Source: an uncultured Oscillospiraceae bacterium (GTDB lineage: Bacteria > Bacillota > Clostridia > Oscillospirales > Oscillospiraceae). Taken from it: 11,183 nt of DNA. Made by a program: the position numbers and the translations under genes. Where the stretch lies: the NCBI GenBank assembly GCA_948616425.1, contig CAPGBJ010000058.1, positions 1 to 11,183 of the forward strand, given 5' to 3'. A model generated the notes under the pieces. The model worked only from the letters and a program-made list of their open reading frames with translations, made no database searches and had not been told where the DNA came from. Positions within the stretch are counted from its first letter, which is position 1. Each line of letters begins with the position of its first letter. This document shows positions 1 to 6,301 of the stretch, piece after piece.

Positions 1-117
1 GATCCCCTGCCGCCACAAAGCTCTTCAGGTTGACGGCCACAATCAGGGAGGATAGAAGGATCACCCCCACTCGGGTAACAAACTCCTTCAGCCGGTCCTG
101 TTGTTTGACAGGTATCA
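1..117 (-). CDS. N-terminus of a YitT-family membrane protein (partial)
   Basis: The first 39 codons of a gene that runs off the low-coordinate edge. It starts at ATG (117-115) after a strong AGGAGG ribosome binding site and lies 14 bp beyond the pgsA stop, so it is probably in the same operon. The visible part has a short charged start (MIPVKQQDRLKEF), then a hydrophobic stretch containing GVILLSSLIVAVNLKSFV, then AAGD. This resembles the first transmembrane helix of YitT/DUF161 proteins, multi-pass membrane proteins whose function is poorly defined. The assignment rests on one helix and its flanks, so the family call is tentative. That a real gene starts here is well supported by the ribosome binding site, spacing and open frame. 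Confidence 0.6.
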
Positions 118-131
118 TGGATGCCTCCTGT

Positions 132-656
132 TCACTTGGCTTGTGCCAAGATATCCGCATTCTTCATAAAATATTCCACGCCGGAATAGATGGTGGTCAG
201 TACAATGACAGCGGTGCAGATCTGGTTGACAATATCCGGCAGCGGCAACAGCATGAGAATAATACACACCATCGTGGCCGCGGTCTTCACCTTTCCCGAC
301 CAGCCAGCTGCAATCACCCTTCCTTTGTCGGCAGCCACCATTCGCAGGCCCGAGACACCGAACTCCCGAACAATCACAATGAGCAGCGCCCAGGCGGGCA
401 TCTGTCCCACCTCCACAAACCAGAGCATGGCTGCGGTCACCAAGCACTTATCGGCCAAAGGGTCCATAAACTTGCCAAAGTCGGTAATCTGGTTGTAATG
501 CCGGGCAATGTAGCCATCCAGCGTGTCAGTAATGCTGGCGGCGGCAAAGATGGCCAGAGCCCAGTAGTTGGCGTTGGGCACATTCAGATATAGCACCAAC
601 AGAAACGCGGGTATCATCACCACCCGCAGAATTGTCAGCTTATTGGCGGTATTCAT
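132..656 (-). CDS. pgsA: CDP-diacylglycerol--glycerol-3-phosphate 3-phosphatidyltransferase
   Basis: Makes phosphatidylglycerol phosphate from CDP-diacylglycerol and glycerol-3-phosphate, the committed step to phosphatidylglycerol and cardiolipin, in the cytoplasmic membrane. The 174-residue protein has the complete CDP-alcohol phosphatidyltransferase signature: D44, D47, G48, A51, R52, G61, D65 and D69, within DTLDGYIAR and FGKFMDPLADK. It opens with NKLTILRVVMIPAF, typical of bacterial PgsA, and has several hydrophobic helices (about residues 10-40, 72-100 and 120-165). Length is normal for the family (about 175-190). The ATG start follows an AAGGAG site about 8 bp upstream. It lies 84 bp after rimO; that gap has a short GC-rich hairpin (about 685-703) without a T-tract, so not an obvious terminator. 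PgsA beside rimO and recA is common in Firmicutes. Confidence 0.95.
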   Translation of the reverse strand: MNTANKLTILRVVMIPAFLLVLYLNVPNANYWALAIFAAASITDTLDGYIARHYNQITDFGKFMDPLADKCLVTAAMLWFVEVGQMPAWALLIVIVREFGVSGLRMVAADKGRVIAAGWSGKVKTAATMVCIILMLLPLPDIVNQICTAVIVLTTIYSGVEYFMKNADILAQAK

Positions 657-740
657 CGGCTTTCATCTCCTTATTCGCCTGTCGGCGCCGCAGACGGCGG
701 CACTCATGTTTAGGGCATACATGTTCAGCTGACCCAGCTC

Positions 741-2066
741 CTACTCCTCAATTTCACCAATCAAATCCCCATCAGAGGCCCCAGTGATGCGCACCTGGAA
801 AAAGTCCCCAGCTGGAGCCAGCCCAGCAGCAGTAAACAACACCCGACCGTCAATATCCACAGAGTCAGCGTAGGTACGGCCGACATAGCAGCCCTCAACA
901 TGGTCAAAGCCCTCACAGAGCACCTCCATCACCGTACCCAGCCGCTCCTCGTTGTACCCATCCATGATCCGGGATTGCAGATCCACCACCAGTTCCACGC
1001 GCCGAGCGGCCGTATCAGTGTCTACCTGCCCCTCCATGTCGGCAGCTAAGGTGCCCTCTTCTGGAGAAAACTGAAACACCCCCACCCGTTGGAGCTTCTG
1101 CTTTCGCAAAAAGGCGCACAATTCCTCAAACTCCGCCTCCCCTTCTCCGGGCAGACCACAAATCAGCGAGGTACGCAGCACCACATCGGGCATGGCGGCC
1201 CGCAGCTTGGCAAACAGCGCCTCCAGTTCCTCTTTGGTGTTTCGACGGCGCATTCGCCCAAGGATGGCGTCGTTGCAGTGCTGAATGGGAATGTCCAAAT
1301 AATGGAGCACTTTGGGTTCAGAGGCAATCACATGGATTAGTTCGTCCGTAATAGCCTCCGGATAGAGGTAGTGAAGACGGATCCAGTGAAAATCCATCCC
1401 GCACAGCTTCTTCAAGAGCTGGGCCAAAGAAGTTTTTTCCTCCAGATCCAGACCATATCGAGTGATGTCCTGGGCAATCACGATGAGTTCTTTTACTCCC
1501 GAGTCAGCCAGCCTCTTCGCCTCAGACAGCAGTGCCTCCATGGACCGGCTGCGGTATCTTCCCCTCAGCTTTGGAATAATGCAGAAAGCACAGCCGTTGC
1601 TGCAACCCTCGGCAATCTTTAAATATGCTGTGTAGGGCGGAGTGGTAACTAGTCGCTCCCCGTCCTCATAGGTACGATGAATATTAGAAAAATATTCCGG
1701 TCGCTCCCCCTCCATCAGCTTCTCCACCGCTGCCACCACATCAGTATAGCTGCCAGTACCCAGCATCCCGTCCACCTCAGGCAGCTCAGCACGGATTTCC
1801 TCTGGGTATCGCTGGCTGAGACAACCCGTCACCAACAGTTTGCTCAGTTTACCAGCCTGTTTCAGCTCAGCTAACTCCAAAATGTGGTCAATGGCCTCAC
1901 TCTTGGCCGACTCAATAAATCCGCAGGTGTTTAACACCGCCACGTCCGCTCCCTCCGGATCGCCAACGACGTTATGACCCGCTGTCCGACACAGCGCCAT
2001 CATCTGTTCGGTATTCACCAAATTTTTGGCGCAGCCTAAGGAAATAAACGCGATTTTGAATGGCAA
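741..2066 (-). CDS. rimO: Ribosomal protein S12 methylthiotransferase RimO
   Basis: Radical-SAM enzyme that adds a methylthio group to a conserved aspartate of ribosomal protein S12. The 441-residue protein has the expected three parts. The N-terminal methylthiotransferase domain carries cluster ligands C12, C48 and C82 (in SLGCAKN, NTCGF and TGCLS). The radical-SAM core has C155, C159 and C162 (EGCSNGCAFC), followed by IPKLRGRYRSR. A C-terminal TRAM domain spans about residues 373-441. The motif DIPIQHCNDAILGRMRRR is typical of the MTTase family. SLGCAKN plus full-length similarity favour RimO over the tRNA-modifying paralogue MiaB, although MiaB cannot be fully excluded by eye. The start is TTG (2066-2064), supported by GGAGGG about 7 nt upstream; there is no ATG in this region. 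It lies 64 bp after recX and is probably cotranscribed. Confidence 0.93.
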   Translation of the reverse strand: MPFKIAFISLGCAKNLVNTEQMMALCRTAGHNVVGDPEGADVAVLNTCGFIESAKSEAIDHILELAELKQAGKLSKLLVTGCLSQRYPEEIRAELPEVDGMLGTGSYTDVVAAVEKLMEGERPEYFSNIHRTYEDGERLVTTPPYTAYLKIAEGCSNGCAFCIIPKLRGRYRSRSMEALLSEAKRLADSGVKELIVIAQDITRYGLDLEEKTSLAQLLKKLCGMDFHWIRLHYLYPEAITDELIHVIASEPKVLHYLDIPIQHCNDAILGRMRRRNTKEELEALFAKLRAAMPDVVLRTSLICGLPGEGEAEFEELCAFLRKQKLQRVGVFQFSPEEGTLAADMEGQVDTDTAARRVELVVDLQSRIMDGYNEERLGTVMEVLCEGFDHVEGCYVGRTYADSVDIDGRVLFTAAGLAPAGDFFQVRITGASDGDLIGEIEE

Positions 2067-2130
2067 AACAAACCCTCCACATCAAGTCAAAATGGAGCTC
2101 CAGTCGATACAGAACCCCTGTACCTGTCAG

Positions 2131-2745
2131 TCAGTCCCAAACTTCCATACCATAACGCCGCAGTGCGTCGCTGATCTCAGACCAGGAGAAGCCTCGGCGG
2201 GCCAGGGCATCAGAGGCCTTTTTCACATCCTTCGGGTCGTGACTGCCTCTCAATTTTTTTTCCAAAAAGGCATCCAAACTTTCAGAATTGTCCTCAATCT
2301 GGGCCAGAGCCTTTTCCCATAACTCCCGGGGGACACCCCGGCGGTACAGCTCATCCCGGATTTTTCGTTCTCCAAATCCCTTGGAAACATAGTGACGGAC
2401 GACGCGTCCGGCGTATTCCAACTCATTGAGATACCCCAACTCCTCCATCCGATCACAAATGGCCTCGGCCTCCTCATCACTGGCCTCCCACTCCCTCAAT
2501 CGGCGGCTCAGCTCCCGCCGGGACTGCGGCTTTCTCATCAGCAGTTCAATGGCCTTTCGCTTCAGTCCGCTGCGGTGGGCAGCGGACTGAAGCTGCTCCG
2601 CCTCCCCCTCAGACAACTCCTTCCCAGTGTAGAGGGCAAAGTTTACCACCTCACCCTCGCCTACCCGAAGGATAGAGCCGTCCTCCAACACCGCCAGCCA
2701 ACGCCCCTCCACATGTTTGGAGGGCTTTAATTCCTGAATTACCAT
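2131..2745 (-). CDS. recX: Regulatory protein RecX (RecA modulator)
   Basis: RecX binds the RecA-DNA filament and modulates (usually inhibits) its activity. The 204-residue protein has an N-terminal extension with an EDGSILRVGEGEVV stretch, then helical repeats. The first contains ELLMRKPQSRRELSRRLREW (about 67-86). The second contains EELGYLNELEYAGRVVRHYVSKG (about 101-123), followed by GERKIRDELYRRGVPRE. The third ends the protein with ALARRGFSWSEISDALRRYG. This order is diagnostic of RecX. The ATG follows the recA TAA directly (TAAATG), so the two genes are almost certainly translationally coupled; the only ribosome-binding candidate is the weak GAGG inside the last recA codons. Length is within the family's range. 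RecX directly after RecA is the classic arrangement. Confidence 0.93.
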   Translation of the reverse strand: MVIQELKPSKHVEGRWLAVLEDGSILRVGEGEVVNFALYTGKELSEGEAEQLQSAAHRSGLKRKAIELLMRKPQSRRELSRRLREWEASDEEAEAICDRMEELGYLNELEYAGRVVRHYVSKGFGERKIRDELYRRGVPRELWEKALAQIEDNSESLDAFLEKKLRGSHDPKDVKKASDALARRGFSWSEISDALRRYGMEVWD

Positions 2746-3867
2746 TTACGCCTCGTCCGCTGGCGCCCCATCGTCGAAGTCGTCGGCAGAGACATCTACC
2801 GCCCGACCGGCAGCCTTGGCTGCCACCTGAGACTGCTTGCTCATCAGTTTGAAGGAGTTGGTTCGAATCTGCGCCTCCACCTCGGCGGTTACTTCGGGGT
2901 TGTCCTTGAGATACTGTTTGGCGGCATCCCGCCCCTGACCGATGCGGGTCTCGCCCATTGAAAACCAGGAGCCGGATTTTTGAATAACATCCAGCTTGAC
3001 TGCCAAGTCCACCATTTCGCCCCATTTGGAGATGCCCTCGCCATAGAGAATCTCAAACTCCGCCTCCCGGAAGGGGGGCGCCACTTTATTTTTCACGATC
3101 TTAGCCCGGGTGCGGTTGCCGATTATCTCAGTGCCGTTTTTCAGTGCTTCCACCTTACGTATGTCAATGCGGACGGAGGCGTAGAACTTCAGAGCCCGGC
3201 CGCCTGTGGTCACCTCTGGATTGCCATACATAACCCCCACCTTCTCCCGAAGTTGGTTGATGAAAATAACAATACAGTTGGTCTTGGCAATAGAGCCAGC
3301 CAGCTTTCTCAACGCCTGACTCATTAGCCTAGCCAGCAGACCCACATGGCTGTCGCCCATCTCCCCCTCGATTTCCGCCCGGGGGGTCAGCGCGGCCACC
3401 GAGTCCACTATTACCACATCCAGGGCACCGGAGCGGACCAGGGCCTCGCAGATCTCTAGACCCTGTTCACCAGTGTCCGGCTGGGAGATCAGCATAGAAT
3501 CAATATCGACCCCCAGAGCCCGAGCATAGCTGGGATCTAAGGCGTGCTCAGCGTCGATAAAGGCCACCTCGCCTCCCCGTTTCTGGGCCTCGGCCACAAT
3601 ATGGAGGGCCAAAGTTGTCTTACCAGAGGATTCAGGGCCGTAAATCTCAATAATACGGCCCTTGGGCACACCGCCAATCCCCAGGGCGATGTCTAGAGAC
3701 AGAGAGCCGGTGGGGATGGAGTCCACCACCACGCCGGTATTTTGTCCCAGCCGCATGACAGTGCCCTTTCCATAGGTCTTATCCAGTTGAGCCAGACAGG
3801 TCTCCAAAGCTTTCTTTTTGTCAGAGGCCGGCGCCGCCGATTCGATCGCAGGTTTCTTTGATGCCAT
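2746..3867 (-). CDS. recA: Recombinase RecA
   Basis: DNA-dependent ATPase that forms filaments on single-stranded DNA, catalyses strand exchange and activates LexA self-cleavage. Numbered from the start chosen here (373 residues), Walker A is GPESSGKT (77-84) and Walker B is VVIVDSVAAL (151-160). The L2 DNA-binding region and TGGRALKFYASVR follow, then an acidic C-terminal tail (ADDFDDGAPADEA). Three in-frame ATGs lie at 3876, 3873 and 3867. The AAAGGA ribosome binding site abuts the first with no spacing but sits about 8 nt before the third, so MASKKP is preferred; starting at 3876 would add MMD. The N-terminal 15-20 residues are the usual variable linker. recX follows immediately. A promoter and unusual repeats lie upstream. 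Confidence 0.97.
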   Translation of the reverse strand: MASKKPAIESAAPASDKKKALETCLAQLDKTYGKGTVMRLGQNTGVVVDSIPTGSLSLDIALGIGGVPKGRIIEIYGPESSGKTTLALHIVAEAQKRGGEVAFIDAEHALDPSYARALGVDIDSMLISQPDTGEQGLEICEALVRSGALDVVIVDSVAALTPRAEIEGEMGDSHVGLLARLMSQALRKLAGSIAKTNCIVIFINQLREKVGVMYGNPEVTTGGRALKFYASVRIDIRKVEALKNGTEIIGNRTRAKIVKNKVAPPFREAEFEILYGEGISKWGEMVDLAVKLDVIQKSGSWFSMGETRIGQGRDAAKQYLKDNPEVTAEVEAQIRTNSFKLMSKQSQVAAKAAGRAVDVSADDFDDGAPADEA

Positions 3868-3912
3868 GTCCATCATCCTTTCCCGCCGGTGCGTGCAGGG
3901 CGACCGGCTTCT

Positions 3913-3956
3913 TACTGTCCCATATACTACGCTTTATACTGTCCTATAAACCGGAC
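3913..3956 (-). repeat. Paired direct repeat plus inverted repeat upstream of recA (operator candidate)
   Basis: On the minus strand TATAGGACAGTA (3948-3937) and TATGGGACAGTA (3924-3913) match at 11 of 12 positions and are 24 bp apart. The upstream copy also forms an inverted repeat, GTCC-8-GGAC (3956-3941). One copy overlaps the predicted -10 and the other lies just downstream of the likely transcript start. No Bacillus-type SOS box (GAAC-4-GTTC core) is visible in this gap. Repeats and positions are seen directly; a regulatory role is inferred. Confidence 0.4.
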
Positions 3957-3962
3957 TTTCAA
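3934..3962 (-). promoter_or_regulatory. Predicted recA promoter
   Basis: On the minus strand a -35 box TTGAAA (3962-3957) is followed 17 or 18 bp later by GTATAA or TATAAA (3939-3933). This sits about 65-95 bp before the recA start, in the 157-bp gap after prmC. A perfect TTGACA at 3981-3976 has no -10 at a suitable distance and is less likely. The -10 overlaps one of the GGACAGTA repeats, so a repressor bound there could block polymerase. Confidence 0.5.
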
Positions 3963-4024
3963 ATGTGCCGGCCCCTGTCAAGCAGATAGAAATTTGGGGT
4001 AGCCGCTACACAGGAACGCCCAGT

Positions 4025-4888
4025 CTAGTTGTTGACAGTCCCCTCTACCACCCGCAAGATGTTCTGGGTATCAGGCAGTGTTTTCACATCTTCATATCCA
4101 TTTTTCACCAAAATATTCTCCACCTCGGGGGCCTGACCAATCCCGACCTCGAAGATTAAGGTGCCGCCCAGACGCAGGGCGGATTTCCACTTAGCGGCAA
4201 TCGCCCGGTAGTAGTCCAGGCCGTCCGCCCCCCCATCCAGCGCAAGCCGGGGCTCATAGTCCTTCACGGACACATCCAGCACCGCAATATCTTCGCTTGG
4301 GATGTAAGGGGGATTACACACGATTGCGTCAAAGTCCCACAGCGTAGAACTAGGCGCCTCCAACGCGTTGACAGACAGGCAAGTGACCCGGGCGTTGAGC
4401 TCGTTGCGGCGTACATTCTGCTTACACACACGCAGCGCCCCCTCGGACAGCTCACCCAGTACCACGCGACACTCCGGAGCGTTAGCGGCAATCGCCAGCC
4501 CCACACAGCCGCTGCCCGCACACAGGTCCAGTACCCGAGCTCCCTCACCGGACTCTCTGGCCTTAAGGATCCCCCGCTCTGCCAACAACTCGGTGTCCAT
4601 CCGAGGAATCAGCACATCCTGGGAGATATCCAGTGACAGGCCATAGAACTCCCACTCCCCGATGATATAGGCCACCGGCTCTCCCGACAGACGGCGCTGC
4701 ACCAGCTCCTCCACCCGGCGTTCCAACTCCCCGGAGACATAGAGAGACATGTCCCGATAAAACTGCTCCCGAGTTTTGTCGGCGGCGAAGCAGATGATCT
4801 CCCGGGCCTCCAGTTGGGCGGACTCCACCCCAGCCTTTTTCAGGCGGGCACGGGTATCCAGGAATAGGTTATTATAGGTGGTGGCCAT
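4025..4888 (-). CDS. prmC: Release factor N5-glutamine methyltransferase PrmC
   Basis: SAM-dependent methyltransferase that methylates the glutamine of the GGQ motif in release factors RF1 and RF2, improving translation termination. In the 287-residue protein an N-terminal helical substrate-binding domain (about 1-80) is followed by the IPRMDTE motif (94-100; usually IPRPDTE). The SAM-binding motif is VLDLCAGSGCVGLA (119-132), and the catalytic NPPY is at 192-195 within CNPPYIPSED. The later EPRLALDGGADGLDYYR block is diagnostic of PrmC. Length is normal. Its ATG overlaps the TAA of the broken small gene upstream (TAATG), with an AAGGTG site about 8 nt before, suggesting translational coupling. 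In many Firmicutes prmC is next to prfA; no prfA is seen in this window. Confidence 0.94.
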   Translation of the reverse strand: MATTYNNLFLDTRARLKKAGVESAQLEAREIICFAADKTREQFYRDMSLYVSGELERRVEELVQRRLSGEPVAYIIGEWEFYGLSLDISQDVLIPRMDTELLAERGILKARESGEGARVLDLCAGSGCVGLAIAANAPECRVVLGELSEGALRVCKQNVRRNELNARVTCLSVNALEAPSSTLWDFDAIVCNPPYIPSEDIAVLDVSVKDYEPRLALDGGADGLDYYRAIAAKWKSALRLGGTLIFEVGIGQAPEVENILVKNGYEDVKTLPDTQNILRVVEGTVNN

Positions 4889-5138
4889 TAAATCACCTTC
4901 TCGTCAGTTTTCCATATCGTTTCAGCGCCGTCCCACAGGTGTGCAGGCTGTTCCCCAGGCCGTTTCTGCTCCTCCACAAAGCGGTCCGCTTCCGAAAACG
5001 CTCCAGCGTCCCATCCAGTGTACAGCCTAACTCCCTCAGCCGCCTGGGTAAGGGAATCCGCAATCTTCAGAATATCCGCTAGCAGAGCGAGATCAGCCGC
5101 CGTCTTCCCGACAGCCTATCCAGATAGTTTATCAGCAC
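4888..5138 (-). pseudogene. Small conserved-looking gene broken by a one-base frameshift
   Basis: Between yqhQ and prmC a GTG start (5138-5136) lies 5 nt after a GAGGAG ribosome binding site that overlaps the yqhQ stop. It reads M-LINYLDRLSG and then hits TAG at 5081-5079. The neighbouring frame is open from 5115 to a TAA at 4890-4888 and continues the sense with KTAADLALLADILKIADS and, at the end, TIWKTDEKVI. Adding one G to the GGG run at 5109-5107 joins the two halves into one protein of about 83 residues. Its TAA overlaps the prmC ATG (TAATG), as expected of a real operon member. No canonical -1 slippery heptamer is visible in frame, so a lost base or a sequencing error is likelier than programmed frameshifting. 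The family is not recognised; the product looks soluble, helical at its start and acidic. Confidence 0.65.
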
Positions 5139-5147
5139 AACTTCTCC

Positions 5148-6110
5148 TCACCACGCGTCTGTGCCCTTCTCCTCCGGCAGCACCAGTTCCAGCGCCCGGA
5201 TCCCCACCTCAATCATATCGTCATCCGGTTCAAACGTCGTAAAATTCTGTAACCACAGCCCTGGAGCAATAAAAAACCGGGTGACAGGACCGTCATGCCG
5301 ACCAGCCCAGCGGTTGATCTCATAGCTGACACTCACAACCAGCGGCAGCATAGCCAAATGGGCCAGAAAGCGCAGAAAGGGATTGCTCACAGGCCAGATA
5401 GCAAAGACCACAGTGGACACAAGGATAGAGATGGCAATGACCATAAACAAAAAGCTGGTGCCACATCGAGGGTGGTGACGCGGCTGTACCCTCACATTTT
5501 CTACCGTGAGGGGCAGACCTGCCTCATAGCAAAAGATGGTCTTGTGTTCCGCCCCATGGTAGGAGAAAACCCGTTTCATCTCCCCCATTCGGGAACACAG
5601 CGCCAGATAAGCCACAAAAATAAGAATTTTCAATAGACTCTCTGACAAGTTCCGGGCTAGCATAGAGTCAGTCACCACAGTGACTGCCGTCCCCAGTATG
5701 GTAGGCAGAAGGAAGAACAGACCAATGGACATTGCCAGCCCCAGCAAAACCGCCACAGTGGTAAAAACAGCGGTGGCCTTCTCACTGCCCAGGTGTTCCT
5801 GAAGCCAATTTTCAAATTTGGAGGGCTCTTCCTCCTCCTCCCCGTCCTCTGGAAAAAATTCCGCAGAGTACATCAGGGCAGTGACCCCATTATACATAGA
5901 ATCAACGAAGTTAACCACTCCACGGAGAAAGGGCCAGCCCAGCACAGGGCATCGCTCCCTGATCAATTTGAGTTCCTTCTCCTGAACCTCTAACTCTCCG
6001 TCACTTTTACGGACCACCACGGCCTGCTTTTTAGGGCCGCGCATCATAATGCCCTCAATGAGGGCCTGTCCGCCGCACATGGTTTTGAACGTCTGTTCCT
6101 GCTTTGGCAT
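5148..6110 (-). CDS. yqhQ: DUF1385 / YqhQ family membrane protein
   Basis: A 320-residue membrane protein of the DUF1385 (YqhQ) family, found widely in Firmicutes; its molecular role is not firmly established. Diagnostic blocks are CGGQALIEGIMMRGP (12-26), a conserved YHGAEHK (184-190) and HPRCGTSF (213-220). The histidines, cysteines and glutamate of these blocks suggest metal binding. Hydrophobic segments are seen at about 112-140, 157-173, 219-241 and 247-265. An acidic loop (EDGEEEEEP, about 88-96) precedes the first. Near the C-terminus APGLWLQNFTTFEPDDDMIEVGI is also typical. The ATG has an AAAGGAG site 7 nt upstream. DUF1385 genes are often beside prmC, as here. It is the first gene after a strong predicted promoter and a possibly structured leader. 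The GAGGAG that would serve the next gene overlaps its stop codon. Confidence 0.9.
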   Translation of the reverse strand: MPKQEQTFKTMCGGQALIEGIMMRGPKKQAVVVRKSDGELEVQEKELKLIRERCPVLGWPFLRGVVNFVDSMYNGVTALMYSAEFFPEDGEEEEEPSKFENWLQEHLGSEKATAVFTTVAVLLGLAMSIGLFFLLPTILGTAVTVVTDSMLARNLSESLLKILIFVAYLALCSRMGEMKRVFSYHGAEHKTIFCYEAGLPLTVENVRVQPRHHPRCGTSFLFMVIAISILVSTVVFAIWPVSNPFLRFLAHLAMLPLVVSVSYEINRWAGRHDGPVTRFFIAPGLWLQNFTTFEPDDDMIEVGIRALELVLPEEKGTDAW

Positions 6111-6139
6111 TTAGGTTCTCCTTTTGTTTCTCTTTGTAG

Positions 6140-6246
6140 GGCGTCTATTTTGTAGGCGGAGGCATTTTGTCACCGTCCAGCATAGCACCGGTCAGCCGAG
6201 AACTTGTCCCCATCTGCATGAAAGCCTCCGCACCGCCGACAACGCC
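6140..6246 (-). other. Possibly structured mRNA leader upstream of yqhQ
   Basis: The 5' leader between the predicted transcript start (about 6266) and yqhQ contains nested complementary arms. GGCGT (6246-6242) pairs with ACGCC (6144-6140). Inside that, GCGGAGGC (6231-6224) pairs perfectly with GCCTCCGC (6163-6156). The enclosed 60 nt has GGGGA/TTCTC closing a four-base loop, and an imperfect direct repeat (GCTGACCGGTG and GCTGGACGGTG). It matches no riboswitch class I can recall by sequence. No T-tract follows, so a terminator-type switch is unlikely. Pairing is deduced from sequence only. Confidence 0.35.
6145..6219 (-). CDS. Possible 24-codon upstream ORF in the yqhQ leader
   Basis: ATG at 6219-6217 follows GGAGG by 5 nt and reads MQMGTSSRLTGAMLDGDK, then MPPPTK and a TAG. 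The same frame is open further upstream to a TGA at about 6252, with plausible residues. The GGAGG lies within the 5' arm of the GCGGAGGC/GCCTCCGC pair and the 3' arm lies within the ORF's end, so translation and folding would exclude each other. It could be a regulatory leader peptide, a remnant of a lost gene, or chance. Confidence 0.25.
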   Translation of the reverse strand: MQMGTSSRLTGAMLDGDKMPPPTK

Positions 6247-6272
6247 ACCTCAAAAAATTCTATTTACCACTG

Positions 6273-6301
6273 ATTGTACCAGACCCACTGTCAAATTTCA
6301 A
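6273..6301 (-). promoter_or_regulatory. Predicted promoter for the yqhQ-prmC transcript
   Basis: A -35 box TTGAAA (6301-6296), a 17-bp spacer and a -10 box TACAAT (6278-6273) with an extended TGG immediately before it. Each hexamer is one base from the sigma-A consensus. It overlaps the last codons and stop of the histidine kinase gene and gives a leader of about 155 nt. No terminator is visible after the kinase gene, so read-through from upstream is also possible. Confidence 0.65.

Noticed and set aside
685..703. GC-rich hairpin between rimO and pgsA as a terminator
   Set aside because: No T-tract follows the stem on either strand and pgsA starts shortly after it with a good ribosome binding site.
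3976..3981. Perfect TTGACA as the recA -35 box
   Set aside because: At 16-18 bp downstream there is only AAGTCC-like sequence, with no -10; the TTGAAA at 3962-3957 is better placed.
5079..5138. Programmed -1 ribosomal frameshifting in the small gene before prmC
   Set aside because: The junction has no in-frame X-XXY-YYZ slippery heptamer and no obvious downstream pseudoknot. A one-base loss in a G run is the simpler reading.
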